Source: Lolium rigidum
Lineage: Eukaryota > Streptophyta > Magnoliopsida > Poales > Poaceae
NCBI RefSeq assembly: GCF_022539505.1
Contig: NC_061513.1
Span: 349,661,696 to 349,725,695, forward strand
Direction of reading: 5' to 3'
Length of the DNA: 64,000 bases
In this document: positions 1 through 12,141 of the stretch, piece after piece
How the letters are laid out: the number at the start of each line of letters is the position of its first letter
Position numbering within the stretch: position 1 is the stretch's first letter
The notes under the pieces: model-generated
What the model was told of the DNA's origin: nothing
What the model saw: the letters and a program-made list of their open reading frames with translations, nothing else
Database searches by the model: none
Made by a program: the position numbers and the translations under genes

Positions 1-5
1 ATAAA

Positions 6-2862
6 ATGGGGCCTAAGGAACTGAAAGAACTGAAGGAGCAATTGGATGACTTGGAACAAAAGGGATTCATTCAAGAGAGTGTTTCACCATGGGGATCACC
101 TGTGATCTTCGTAGATAAAAGGGATGGAGGAAGAAGGATGTGCGGAGACTACAGGAATCTGAACAACGTCACAATCAAGAACAAGTATCCACTTCCAAGA
201 ATACAAGATCTATTTGATCAGGTTAGAGGAGCGGGAGTCTTTTCTAAAATTGATCTAAGATCGGGTTATCACCAGATAAAGATCAAGAAAGAAGACGTTC
301 CGAAAATGGCTTTTGTCTCAAGGTATGGACACCATGAATACCTTGTAGTACCTTTTGGATTAACCAATGCCCCGAAGAATATTCATGAATCTCATGAATA
401 AGATTTTCATGCCATATCTTGACAAGTTTGTCATCGTATTCATCGATGATATTTTGATATATTCCAAGAACAAGGCGGAACATGCCGAACATTTGAGGTT
501 AGTGTTGCAAACACTAAGGGAACACCAACTTTATGCAAAACTTAGTAAGTGTGAATTTTGGCTAGATCAAGTGGAATTTCTTGGTCATGTCATTAGTAAA
601 GATGGAATCGCTGTCAACCCGAGCAAGGTAGCAGCAGTTTTAGAATGGGAAGCACCCAAGACTGTCAAGGAAATCCGAGGATTCCTTGGAATGGCAGGAT
701 ATTATCGGAGATTCATTGAAGGATTCTCTAAGATCGCAGGACCAATGACAAAGTTGCTAAGGAAGAACACACCATTCGTGTGGTCAGAGGAGTGTGAGAA
801 GAGTTTTCAAACTCGAAGGAGAAACTCACCACAAAGACCGGTGTTAGCAGCTCCGGAAGTTGGCAAGGATTACACCGTGTACTGTGACGCATCCAAACAC
901 GGATTGGGTTGCGTACTCATGCAAGATCGGAAAGTGATATCCTATGGATCGAGGCAACTCAGACCTCATGAAGTGAATTATCCAACACATGACTTAGAAT
1001 TAGCAGCGGTCGTATTCGCACTTAAAACATGGAGACATTTTCTCTATGGAGCTAAGTGTGAGCTCTATACAGACCATAAAAGCCTCAAATATTTCTTCAC
1101 TCAGAAGGAACTCAACATGAGGCAGAAAAGATGGCTAGAATTGATCAAGGATTATGATCTGACGATCAACTATACACCAGGGAAGGCTAATGTTGTAGCA
1201 GATGCCCTGAGTAGGAAGAGTACCGGAGGAGTGGAACAAGAAATATCACCGGAGTTGAGGAAGGAAATAAGTCAAGCCCAAATACAACTTTGGGAGAAGG
1301 AAGCCCATGAAGGATTATCGGCGTTGCAAGTAGCCGATGAGTTGAACGTCAATTTGAAGAATGAGATAATGATGGGTCAGTTGGACGATCCATTCATTGT
1401 AGAAGAGATGAGGAGAATAGATGAGGGAAGACCATCAGAATTTCACCGAGGAGAATCTGGATCTTTGTGGTTCCAGAAAAGAATTTGTGTTCCGGATATT
1501 GCTGAAATTAAGGAAGTAATACTCCGGGAAGCTCATCAGACCCCATATTCAATACATCCGGGAAGTACAAAGATGTACATGGATCTAAAGGAACTATTCT
1601 GGTGGAATAACATGAAGAGGGAGATCGCGCAATATGTGGCAGAATGCCATACCTGCCAGCGAGTGAAGGCGGAACATCAGAGTCCGGCAGGGAAGTTACA
1701 ACCTCTACCTATTCCAGAGTGGAAATGGGAAGAGATAGGGATGGATTTCATCACCGGACTACCCATGACTAATAAAAAGAAGGACATGATATGGGTAATT
1801 GTGGACCGGTTGACGAAAAGTGCACATTTCTTAGCGGTAAACCAGCAGGATAAAGGAGAGAAACTTATCGATCTTTACATTAAAGAGATCGTAAGTAAGC
1901 ATGGAGTGCCAAAGAAGATTGTATCGGATCGAGGATCCGTGTTCACATCAGCATTCTGGAAGCAACTTCACGAAGCTTTAGGATCCAAGTTGGATTACAG
2001 TACCGCGTATCACCCACAAACAGGCGGACAAACTGAGAGAACCAATCAGATCTTAGAAGATATGCTTAGGGCTTGTGCCCTAGACTTCGGAGGATCATGG
2101 GAGGAGCATCTACCTTTAGCAGAGTTTTCATACAACAATAGTTATCAAAGCAAGCATCAAGATGGCACCATTTGAAGCTCGTATGGAAGGAAATGCAGAT
2201 CACCAATATGTTGGTATGAAGCCGGAGCAAGCAAAGAGTTCAACCCCGATTATGTCAAGGAAAAGCAACAAATCATTGACATTATCGAGACGAAGCTCAA
2301 GATAGCCCAGAGTCGGCAAAAGAGTTACGCCGATCAGAAGAGAAGAACGTGGGAGCCACAAGTTGGAGACATGGTTTATCTTAAGGTAAGCCCGATGAAA
2401 GGACTCCAGAGGTTTGGAGTAAAAGGGAAACTCAGTCCTAGATATATAGGACCTTTCAAGATACTGAGTCAGAATCGAGGTTTAGCCTTTGAGTTGGATC
2501 TACCGGGAAGGTTAGCTCAAGTCCATAATGTATTCCATGTGTCACAACTTCGGAAATGTTTGAAGACCCCAGATGAACCAATATCACATGAGGAGCTCAA
2601 GTTACAACCAGACTTGACATACATCGAGAAGCCAGCCAAGATTCTTGAGGAAAGCTGGAAACAACTCAGAAATAAGGCGATCAAGTATTGCAAGATACAA
2701 TGGAAGCACCACCCCGAGAGGGAAGCCACCTGGGAAAAAGAGGAAGACCTGAGGAAAACATACCCCGAGCTGTTCGGGTATTACAACCACAACTTCGGGA
2801 CGAAGTTTTCTTTAAGGGGGAAAGGCTGTAATGTCCCGGGTTTAGAGACGATCGAGGGGTAG
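6..2862 (+). pseudogene. pol: Tekay pol: RT-RNase H-integrase-chromodomain, frameshifted
   Basis: Three overlapping frames encode one polyprotein. 6-401 carries RT fingers/palm ([40 protein letters not shown]). 367-2175 continues with the catalytic FIDDILIYS motif, RNase H ([31 protein letters not shown]), the integrase zinc finger (H..H then CHTCQR), and the DDE core ([26 protein letters not shown]). 2371-2862 is the integrase C-terminus and chromodomain (PRYIGPFKIL, IQWKHHPEREATWEKEEDL). Frame breaks occur near 380 and near 2150-2180. The second contains CTCG at 2178-2181 where related elements have CTCTG, so it may be a consensus error. The last 36 bases of the frame run into the LTR. Encodes copying and integration enzymes; unlikely to be functional as written. 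Confidence 0.88.
2814..2826 (+). other. Polypurine tract of Tekay element
   Basis: AAGGGGGAAAGGC directly precedes the TGTAATGTCCC start of the 3' LTR. It is the plus-strand DNA primer site for reverse transcription. Confidence 0.75.
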
Positions 2863-5314
2863 ATTTTAGAAAGGGATGTGCATTGCATAGTAAATTCTGG
2901 GGAAATTTCGCGCTTTTAAACAAAAACTGCATCGAAGGGGGACAAGTTTCTCTCTCGACACCTTACAGGGTTAGGGTTTCGAGAGTGCGACAAACTTGTT
3001 TCTTACTTCACTAGTTTAGGGTTTTGAGATGAGAGAGGAGGGTTTACTTGATTGAATTCCAAATGATATGACATGGTTGAATTCAAACCAAGGTTGAATT
3101 TGAATTTCAAATTTAAACATCATATGAATATCTCATAATTCAAAATTGAGGTAATTCATTAAACAAATATTAATAATCAAGAATATAAACATTACATTTA
3201 ATTAGGAAAGCTCATTAAGGAAAATTTGAGTTTTATTGATCATCACACACATTACAATGTCATTACAATATTCATAAGTGAAATAAAAGAATAATACAAC
3301 ACATTACAAGAATTGAATAAATAGAAAATAGTAAATGAAAATTACAAAGATATTGTAAATGGCTAAACTAGATAAGAAAATCTTCATGATTTTCTTGGAC
3401 ATCACTTGATTGAACTTCTTGATCATTTCCTTAAACCTGCATAGGAAGACAACAAAGACAAAAAAATAAGGATTATGCCAAGTGGTAAAACCACTTGGCA
3501 GGTTAGCAAATATGATCAAATTGAGAGGATAACTCAAACACTGCCGGGGTGTCAAGCCAAAGGACCAAGTCCCAACCTATGAAGCACACAGGCAGCTCAC
3601 AGGGATAGCTGCATGCCTCACAGCACACACAGACCAGGGGAGAGTCACCAAAGTGACCAGACACAAGCTGTCGACCAGGGAGAGTACAGCAGCACCATAT
3701 ATAACATTTTCAGTGCTCAAACCCTAGCCATTTGCTCATCCATCGACAGCAGCAGTGGTAAGAACACCAAGAACAGCCAAGAACGCCAAGAACAGATGAA
3801 CAGCTAGAGCTGTTTCATCTATTCCCAATCACCAGAAAATAAACCAAGCTTCACAAGCTCACCAGGAGGAGCAGGGCAAGCAACTCAACCATCAGATCAA
3901 CACTGAAGAAAATCCTCTACACCAACACTCTATTTCTAGGAGCTGGAGTGAGGTATACAACTCAACATGAACAAACCAGATGGTTTTGTTCATAAATAAG
4001 CATATGCATCAAACACACAGAAGCAAAAGGGTGTGAGTACCCTGTTTGTGTCATCATCTGGCTACTAAGCCATATGGTGCAAGCAAGAGTAGAGAGGCCA
4101 CTGGTTAAGCATCTAAAGGGAACAACAGCCATGTAAATTAATGCATAACTGAAGAAATCCAGCAGCAGATGAAGACACAGCTAGCCTGGCCACATACTCA
4201 ACACCTATAGCTATTGATTCCATCAGACTGATAGACAATATATGTCTATTTAAGTTTGTCAACAGCAAAGAGCCACTGGAAGTCCAAATCTGGATTAACC
4301 AGTAAGCATCCAGTAATCACAGCAAGCCAACAAGATGTGGGAGCTTCCTGAACAGTCAAAAATGGCTGTTGAGGCAACCTCTACCACTTAAGCAATCAAA
4401 CCATAAAACCAGCACATATATCATTACCCAGAAGGGTTCAAGTGAAGCTAGGGTTCCCAATATATGATTGGCATCCCTCTAGCTTAATTAGATTCATTCA
4501 TATGATCATCACTGCAGAGCAGTTCACATCATTTATCTACTTAATGAATCAAAGCTACACAGATAAATGAAACAGAGAAGTAAGCTATGCATCAGGCCAT
4601 GCAGATGATCCAATGGATCATTGCAGATAGTAGCAGGGGCTTGAGCAAATACCAAGGAGTACAAACACAAGCCACTGTGTTACACTGACATCAGGAGAGC
4701 ATCAGCTAGACCCCAGAATGAAACAGCAGCCATTCACCAGGCAACTGATGATCATAAGATCATCAGGACTTGATCACGCATGCTAGAACCAAGCCTAGCA
4801 TCAACACTTTAACCATATAAATTAAATGGCTACAGAATAGGAACAATGGCATAGCAGACAATCAAAAATATGACAAATAATTGTATGCAGTAGCTTATCA
4901 TCAAGAGAGGGTATTGTCTAGACTAAAAGCATGCTCAATGGAGCATGTCTATGAATTATAGCACACTGAAGAGCACCCAGGTGCACTGGTTCTTGCAAAT
5001 TTGCAAGAGTTGCACACTGTAATCAAGCCAGAGTAGTATATATGAACACATTTGATGTCAGGCAAGCCTAGAACCAAGAGCAAAGGCACAGGGAAGAACT
5101 CTAGCAAGTAAAGCAAGCTTTCACAGGCATACAGCTTAGCAATCTTGCGCAGTAGCACACACATAGCGCAGCAGCATCGCATAACAGGAGCAGGCAAACA
5201 TGGCGCTGCAGATGAACACAGCAGGGCTTGCGTAGGCAAGCACACTACAGCAGCAGTTCTAGAGGTGGAAGAAGGTCAGGCACAGGAGGGGAGCAGGAAA
5301 GGAGGCGCACTTAC

Positions 5315-5720
5315 CCGGAGTCGAGGAGAACAGCGCAGCCATGGCGGCCACGGCGGCACACGCCGGAGCGCGGCGGCGCCAGGCCAAGCCAGGCCATGGC
5401 AGCACCACAGCACCACGGCCTGGCACAGCAACACCGCAGCATCAGGGGCGCCGGCAGGCGGCGCATCGCCATGAATCCTTGCGGCCAGGGTTGCAGGCGA
5501 GTTGGGGCCGCATGGTAGCGTGGATGAAATCCAGATCGACGCGGACCACCGTGTCCGCCGTCGAAAGGCGGATCAGATCCACCTGATCTCGCCGGTGGCG
5601 GCGGCCTGAGTTGGCCGGAGAAATTCCGAGAAGGGGGCGGCGACGAGGAAATCGCCAGAGAGGCGAAGGGGATTAGGGTTAGGTCGAGCGGCGCGGGGAG
5701 AGGAAGTGAGCGACCGACCG
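5315..5720 (-). other. Gene-like first exon antisense within the Tekay LTR
   Basis: Read on the minus strand, a GC-rich 5'-leader-like sequence leads to a strong start context (GCCGCCATGGCTGCG, ATG at 5342-5340), eleven codons, and a consensus splice donor (CCG then GTAAGTGCGCC, donor GT at 5314-5313). GC content and CT-rich leader differ sharply from the AT-rich flanks. No protein family is recognised. It could be an antisense transcription unit built into the LTR or a captured 5' end of a host gene. Confidence 0.35.
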
Positions 5721-7212
5721 CTCGGGTCGGTTGGACCCGAGCTGGTCTAGCCCAAACCTCTGGGCTCCACTGACAGTGGGCCCGGGGGCAATATAGACAT
5801 TTCACAATTTCATTTAAAACAAGAAAACTTGGAAATTTAATAGAAAATTGATAAGAGCTCTAAAAAAATAATTAAAAATATGAAAATTAATCAGCATAAA
5901 ATTCTCTATAATAATAAAATACAAAAGAGAGTTTTTGAAGACAATTAAAAATAAGTCTTTACTTGAGGATTTAAATAATCATTTAAATCACACATAAAAA
6001 TTTTCAATAATAAAATAAGTCCATTAATGAAATGGGACTTCAAAAACACCTTGACAAAATTTCAAGGTTGTATTTTACTTTAATTCATGTACCCCCAAAT
6101 TGTTCTTAGTATTAACCTCTTACATGAAATATTAACGACATCGGAAGGGGGGAACAAACCCTAAAAATGGAATCATGCATAATTGCTTCTTTAACCATTG
6201 CCCTTATCGGACAATGATGCTATTTTTCAGAACAAGAGGACAAGGGTCAGTCCATACCTACCAACTGCAGAACTTTGCAGTGTTCGAGCAAGTTCATCAC
6301 TTGCTCATGTCATTTGAGTATTTCTATCAAATTACTTGCAAAGTATTATGGTTATCACTATTGCATAAAAAATCAAAACCACTACTTTCATAACTATGAA
6401 TATGACTATGTGGTGGGCAATGGAACCATGGATTGTGTTGATATGGTGGAGGTTCCATTGCAAGGGTTTATATCCATCTAGGATTAAACAACAAATGTCG
6501 CCGAGTGATTCTTGTGCCGTAATACCCGTGTTAACCATAAGATCCGGAGTGGGACGGAGTAGTCAAAAGTGTTTCCACCTCTCGTACATCAACGGATGCA
6601 CTTACCGTAGACACTTGACCCAGGTTGGGCAAGCGGTGGGGTGGGGATCCCATTCTAATTCCCCACGGTAAGTGGTCTATGATGGGTTGCAGCTACCGGC
6701 GAAGGAGTTTGGTTAACGAGTCCCAAACTGTTGTCGTGGTCGGGGTCCACCCCGAAATTACGGGAATAATGGGACCGACGTGGACCCGTGGTCGGCGCAT
6801 GCAACAAAGGGTGGGTGTTCGAGGTAGCGGAGGAACATGATTGGCTAGACCTTATACCGGGCCTCACACCTAAGGAAGTGTGGACGGGAAAGCTGCCCGG
6901 TTGGCACCAAGGTTAAGATCTCTTATGGGTAAAGCAACACACCTCTGCAGAGCGTAAGAACTGTGACCTGTCACTCCCTGTTCCGGGATTGAGGAACTGC
7001 GAACGCGACCGGAAAGGAGCTCCATGAAGTTCTAGTAAACCGGTGAAGGCTGACGGACATAGCTCTTTGAAATAAAAGCAATCTATTGAAGAAATGTTTA
7101 TCAAAACTTGCATTGGTATTAGACTTTCCGGTCTAATATCGTAGCTAGTGCATTAAACACCTCTTATCTATAATGAACTTGTTGAGTACGCTCGTACTCA
7201 TACCACTCTTAA

Positions 7213-7380
7213 ACCCCATGCTTAGATTGTCTGAACCGTCCGGAGGAGGAGGACTACGACAGCAATGATGGAGCCGAGATCATCGGCTACGAGGAACCAG
7301 ACCTCTCAGGAGGTGTTGAAGGCGTAGACTACATCATAGTCTACGGATCCGGGGAGGCTTCCGGAGGAGAACAAGCCTAA
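7213..7380 (+). other. Short acidic open segment near the LTR 3' end
   Basis: An open frame of 55 codons ends in TAA at 7378-7380 and reads as a Glu/Asp/Tyr/Gly-rich peptide (RPEEEDYDSNDGAEIIGYEE and on). It has no in-frame ATG and would need splicing or readthrough. The composition looks coding, but no function can be assigned. Confidence 0.25.
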
Positions 7381-7706
7381 GGATATCAGGAGGAGTAGTA
7401 GTAGCCGAGCAGCACAAACTCTTACTACAGAGCTGCTCGATTAAATAAATGCTTAGTTTAATGAGACAATGGTATTGTAAGTTAAGTTGGGTTCACCTCG
7501 AACCCAGGAGTTATCCTCTTAGGACCCAAGAGGAGCTCCGAGACGACTTGTGTATGATGATTGTAATAATATGTGAATGAGTTATGGACCTTGCTATGTT
7601 CTGTTGTACTACTCGAGGGATGTAATATTTGCGGAATGGTACTTCGCGAATGTTATATCAACGACCGGCATACTACAACATGCAAGTGGTATGCGGGGTC
7701 ACCGCA

Positions 7707-9155
7707 GCTTCCCCTCCTTTCCTCGTAGATAGTGTTGGGCCTCCAAGAGCGAGAGGTTTGTAGAACAAGCAGCAAGTTTTCCCTTAAGTGGATCACCCAA
7801 GGTTTATCGAACTCAGGGAGGAAGAGGTCAAAGATATCCCTCTCATGCAACCCTGCAACCACAAAGCAAGAAGTCTCTTGTGTCCCCAACACACCTAATA
7901 GGTGCACTAGTTCGGCGAAGAGATAGTGAAATACGTGTGGTATGAATAAGTATGAGCAGTAGTAACGGTGCCGTAAAATAGCTTGCGGGCGTGTAGTTGA
8001 TGGTGGTGGTATTGCAGCGAGTAGTAACGCAGTAAAACAAGTAAACAAGCAGCGATAGCGATATTTAGGAACAAGGCCTAGGGATTACACTTTCACTAGT
8101 GGACACTCTCAACATTGATCACATAACAGAATAGATAAATGCATACTCTACACTCTTGTTGGATGATGAACGCATTGCGTAGGATTACACGAACCCTCAA
8201 TGCCGGAGTTAACAAGCTCCACAATTTGTTCATATTTAAGTAACCTTATAGTGTAAGATAGATCAACACAACCAAATAGATCACATCAATACCATCATAG
8301 TAATAGTTAACTTCACAATCCATAAGAGATCACGATCATAAACTAAGCCAAGAACTACATGATGCACACCCTGTCCACTTTACACCATGCAGGAGGAATA
8401 GAATACTTTAATAACATCACTAGAGTAGCACATAGATGAATTGTGATACAAAACTCATATGAATCTCAATCATGTAAAGCATCTCATGAGATCATTGTAA
8501 TGAAGTACATAGGAGAGAGATTAACCACATAGCTACCGGTATAGCCCCGAGCCTCGATGGAGAACTACTCCCTCCTCATGGGAGCAGCAGCGGTGATGAA
8601 GATGGCGGTGAAGATGGCAGCGGTGTCGATGGAGAAGCCTTCCGGGGGCACTTCCCCGTCCCGGCGGTGTGCCGGAACAGAGACTCCTGTCCCCCAGATC
8701 TTGGCTTCGCGATGGCGGCGGCTCTGGAAGGTTTCTGTGGGTTTCGTCGAACGCATCAGGGTTTTCGCGACGGAGGCTTTAAATAGGCGGAAGGGCAGCC
8801 TCGGAGGGTCGAAGGGGCGCCGACACTATAGGGCGGCGCGGCCAGGGCCTGGGCCGCGCCGGCCTATGGTCCGGGCCCCCGTGGGTCCACTCGGCGACTC
8901 TCGGGTGTTCCGGATGCTTCCGAGCAAAATAGGAACCTGGGCGTTGATTTCGTCCAATTCCGAGAATATTTCGTTACTAGGATTTCTGAAACCAAAAACA
9001 GCGAGAAAACAAAGCAATCGGCACTTCGGCATCTTGTTAATAGGTTAGTTCCGGAAAATGCACGAATATGACATAAAGTGTGCATAAAACATGTAGATAA
9101 CATCAATAATGTGGCATGGAACATAAGAAATTATCGATACGTCGGAGACGTATCG
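7707..9155 (-). repeat. LTR of Athila-group family B, minus strand
   Basis: The high-coordinate end reads, on the minus strand, ATACGTCTCCGACGTATCGA, the same start as the complete family-B LTR at 22732. The body matches that LTR in reverse down to the GGCCCAACACT string near 7735. Beyond that the sequence diverges from the expected terminus, so the 3' edge is uncertain. It contains the shared GC hairpin (8827-8868) and a TATA-like TATTTAAA (minus strand, 8785-8778). No matching internal region follows it, so it is a solo or truncated LTR. The initial TG is missing at 9155/9156. Confidence 0.75.
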
Positions 9156-9880
9156 GACAGATGACGTAAAGTTCTAAGGTTGTGTTGTGCTCGTTGCCAC
9201 TAGGGATAAAACATTGATGCTATGTCTAAGGATGTAGTTGTTGATTACATTACGCACCATACTTAATGCAATTGTCTGTTGCTTTGCAACTTAATACCGG
9301 AGGGGTTCGGATGATAACCTCGCGAGTGGACTTTTTAGGCATAGATGCGGTTGGATGGCGGTCTATGTACTTTGTCGTAATGCCCAATTAAATCTCACTA
9401 TACTCATCATAATATGTATGTGCATGGTCATGCCCTCTTTATTTGTCAATTGCCCAACTGTAATTTGTTCACCCAACATGCTGTTTATCTTATGGGAGAG
9501 ACACCTCTAGTGAACTGTGGACCCCGGTCCGATTCTCTATACTGAAATACAATCTACTGCAATACTTGTTCTACTGTTTTCTGCAAACAATCATCTTCCA
9601 CACAATACGGTTAATCCTTTGTTACAGCAAGCCGGTGAGATTGACAACCTCACTCGTTTCGTTGGGGCAAAGTACTTTGGTTGTGTTGTGCAGGTTCCAC
9701 GTTGGCACCGGAATCTCCGGTGTTGCGCCGCACTACATCCCGCCGCCATCAACCTTCAACGTGCTTCTTGACTCCTACTGGTTCGATTAAACCTTGGTTT
9801 CTTACTGAGGGAAACTTGCCGCTGTGCGCATCACACCTTCCTCTTGGGGTTCCCAACGGACGTGTCAACCACACGCATCA
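9156..9880 (+). repeat. LTR 3' fragment of another Athila-group (Sabrina-like) family
   Basis: This block matches, from memory, a very common Triticeae LTR whose 3' end carries a CCACGTTGGCACCGGAATC string and finishes ...CACGCATCA. It ends in CA exactly where the truncated A1 LTR begins and lacks a clear 5' terminus. It carries no coding sequence. The family name is tentative; the LTR character rests on the terminal pattern and its position between LTR fragments. Confidence 0.5.
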
Positions 9881-10310
9881 CAGAGGCGGCTGTGACTCTT
9901 CGCGACCTATCCCCTGGAGCTTAGGTTTTCGGGACGAAGACGTTCGCGAAGAAAATGAGGCGAGAGGGGGCTGTGGGCCCCCTCCTCACAGGGCGGCGTG
10001 GCCAGGCCTTGGGCCGCGCCGGCCTATGAGGTGGGCCCACCTCGGGTCCCCTCGGCTCCCCCTTCTGGCTCCCTTCGTCTTCTGGAAAAATAGGATTTTT
10101 CATATAATTTCCGTCGACTGATGATCTTCCGAAATATTGCATTCGACGGCGCTTTTTCCAGACAGAATCCCGACTCCGTGTGCGATCCTCCAATAATCAT
10201 GAATCATGCAAAATAGATGAAATAACATAAGTATCATCTCCAAATATGAAATATATCAATGAATAACAGCAAATTATGATATAAAATAGTGATGCAAATT
10301 GGACGTATCA
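9881..10310 (-). repeat. Truncated 3' LTR of A1
   Basis: Minus-strand LTR start TGATACGTCCAATTTGC at 10310, matching the 5' LTR copy at 18797-19230 with few differences. The match stops at CAGAGGCGG (9881), where 9156-9880 takes over, so about 1.08 kb of the LTR is missing. The shared CA/CAGAG bases at the junction suggest an illegitimate deletion. Confidence 0.88.
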
Positions 10311-10325
10311 ACTCCCCCAAGCTTA
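10311..10325 (-). other. Polypurine tract of A1
   Basis: Minus strand AAGCTTGGGGGAGT immediately upstream of the LTR start TGATACGTCC. The matching site in A2 is at 51104-51118. Confidence 0.8.
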
Positions 10326-12141
10326 GACTTCGCTTGTCCCCAAGCGAAACCGAACTCGGTAAACAGGACCACATGTTTATGGAGTGAAGAGTCGATAAAT
10401 AAAATACGGACAAGAAGCATCATATTCATTCACACAAGACATTTTAGTAAACAACTTCCTCATATAATTCAACCTGAAACAAGTATAAGGTAATCACAAA
10501 TAAAGGTGCATAAGAAATCATAGTTGGTGATGGCAAACTTCGTTCTTGGTCAAAGAACAGTTAACGAGTTATACTTATCTATCGAGCAGCGCTCTTATGT
10601 TAAAGTTTATATGGCACAACTTGCATACTCAATCATAATAACCTCCTCATAATCATTGATAACTTGCAAAGCTATATTCATTCAGATAAAACTTGTACTA
10701 AACAAGGAAGAATAAAAGACATGATGAAGCAAATCACAATATAATGGTTTGATCACAACAACTCAAATGCTTGCTTAAGATGGAGGGAAATAGGTTTACT
10801 GACTCAGCATAGAGTAAAAGACAGGCCCTTCGCAGAGGGAAGCAGGGATTAAATCATGTGCTAGAGCTTTTTCAGTTTTGAAATCATATAAAGAGAATGA
10901 AAGTAACATTTTGAGAGGTGTTTGATGTTGTCAACGACTGGTAGCGGGTACTCTAACCCCCTTGCCAGACAAACCTTCAAAGAGCGGCTCCCATTTTATT
11001 TTTTTGTATGGCACTCCTTCCAACCTTTCTTTCACAAACCATGGCTAACCGAATCCTCGGGTGCCTGCCAAAAAATCTCATACCATGAAGGAGTGCCTTT
11101 TTATTTTAGTTTTATTATGATGACACTCCCCCCAACCTTTGCTTACACAAGCCATGGCTAACCGAATCCTTCGGGTGCCGTCCATCAATCACATACCACG
11201 GAGGAGTGTCTATTTAGGTTAATTAATTTGGGACTGGGAATCCCATTGCCAGCTCATTTTGCAAAATTATTGGATAAGCGGATGAAGCCACTAGTCCATT
11301 GGTGAAAGTTGCCCAACAAGATTGAAAGATAAAACACCACATACTTCCTCATGAGCTATAAAACATTGACACAAATAAGAGATAGTAAATTTTGAATTGT
11401 TTAAAGGTAGCACACGAAGTATTTACTTGGAATGGCAGGAAATACCATGTAGTAGGTAGTTATGGTGGACACAAATGGCATAGGTTTTGGGTTAAGGTTT
11501 GGATGCACGAGAAGTATTCCCTCTCGGTCATGGGTCTTTGGCTAGCAAGGTTAATTAGCAAGCATAAGAGTCGAGGGAAACAAACAAATATACATGTGAT
11601 AGAAACAATCATGCGGCTTCCTTGTAAGCACAAACAATTTTAACTTCAGAATAATAAGCTATGAGCTAACAAGAAAGAAAGATAATGAAACAACTACATG
11701 TATTTCTCTTTTCTACTTAAACCTCAAAGTGTTGTTGCTATTGACCAATGCTAAGTTTGCCAAAACCAAATAGATTTATTCAGTGCTCCCAAAGTGATAC
11801 CAATACTAATAACAAGATCAATCATATAATAAGGATTGCAAACTAAAATAAGATGTGCAATATGTAAATGATAAGACTTCTCATTAATATTCCATAACGA
11901 TAACTCATACCAAGGGATAGATAGACAATCAACTAAAGGAGAGATACTTCCACACTGCAACCCATTTTATATGATAACTTCCCTACTCATGATATGACAC
12001 TACTTGACAGTAAAAAGTAAAAGGTAGTGATGATGTGATACCGCGGCACTCCCCAAGCTTGGAACAAACCAAGGGGATGCCAATACCGATGATGAATTAC
12101 TCCTTCGGTGATGGTGGTGATGAATTCCTCCCGCGCTTCTT
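10326..12141 (-). other. A1 post-ORF3 non-coding region with paired stem-loops
   Basis: About 1.8 kb with no coding signal. It contains two stem-loops whose arms are GGCACTCCTTC (11010-11020) with GAAGGAGTGCC (11087-11097), and GACACTCC (11122-11129) with GGAGTGTC (11203-11210). Each loop holds a copy of an ATTCGGTTAGCCATGG-type sequence. A second polypurine-like AAGCTTGGGG copy lies near 12050-12063 (minus strand). Both stem-loops recur at the same place in A2 and B1. Confidence 0.75.

Larger units (their letters stand above)
1..7706 (+). mobile_element. Ty3/gypsy chromovirus, Tekay-like, 3' part
   Basis: The window opens inside the reverse transcriptase of a plus-strand Ty3/gypsy element. 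Order seen: RT, RNase H, integrase with zinc-binding HHCC and DDE core, a C-terminal chromodomain-like segment, polypurine tract, then one long LTR. RT before integrase makes it gypsy; the chromodomain and the conserved HNVFHVSQLRKC block place it among chromoviruses, most like the Tekay/Del branch. The 5' LTR, gag and protease lie outside the window, so no TSD can be tested. The right end is set at a CA dinucleotide after a GGTCACC string and could be off by tens of bases. Confidence 0.85.
2827..7706 (+). repeat. 3' LTR of Tekay element (about 4.9 kb)
   Basis: Starts TGTAATGTCCCGGG after the polypurine tract and ends near GGTCACCGCA. It holds no long sense ORF. Visible inside: an AT-rich 5' third (2880-3600), plain non-coding DNA (3600-5100), a GC-rich block with gene-like antisense features (5140-5800), an AT-rich stretch (5800-6150), and a short acidic open segment near the 3' end (7213-7380). 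The length is large but not unknown for Tekay LTRs. Without the 5' LTR the right boundary is inferred. Confidence 0.65.

Noticed and set aside
5145..5586. Plus-strand frames in the GC-rich part of the Tekay LTR as genes
   Set aside because: Overlapping frames on both strands follow from GC-rich composition; no start context or domain on the plus strand.
8557..9048. 163-codon plus-strand frame as a gene
   Set aside because: It lies antisense in a family-B LTR and is a by-product of the GC-rich LTR promoter region.
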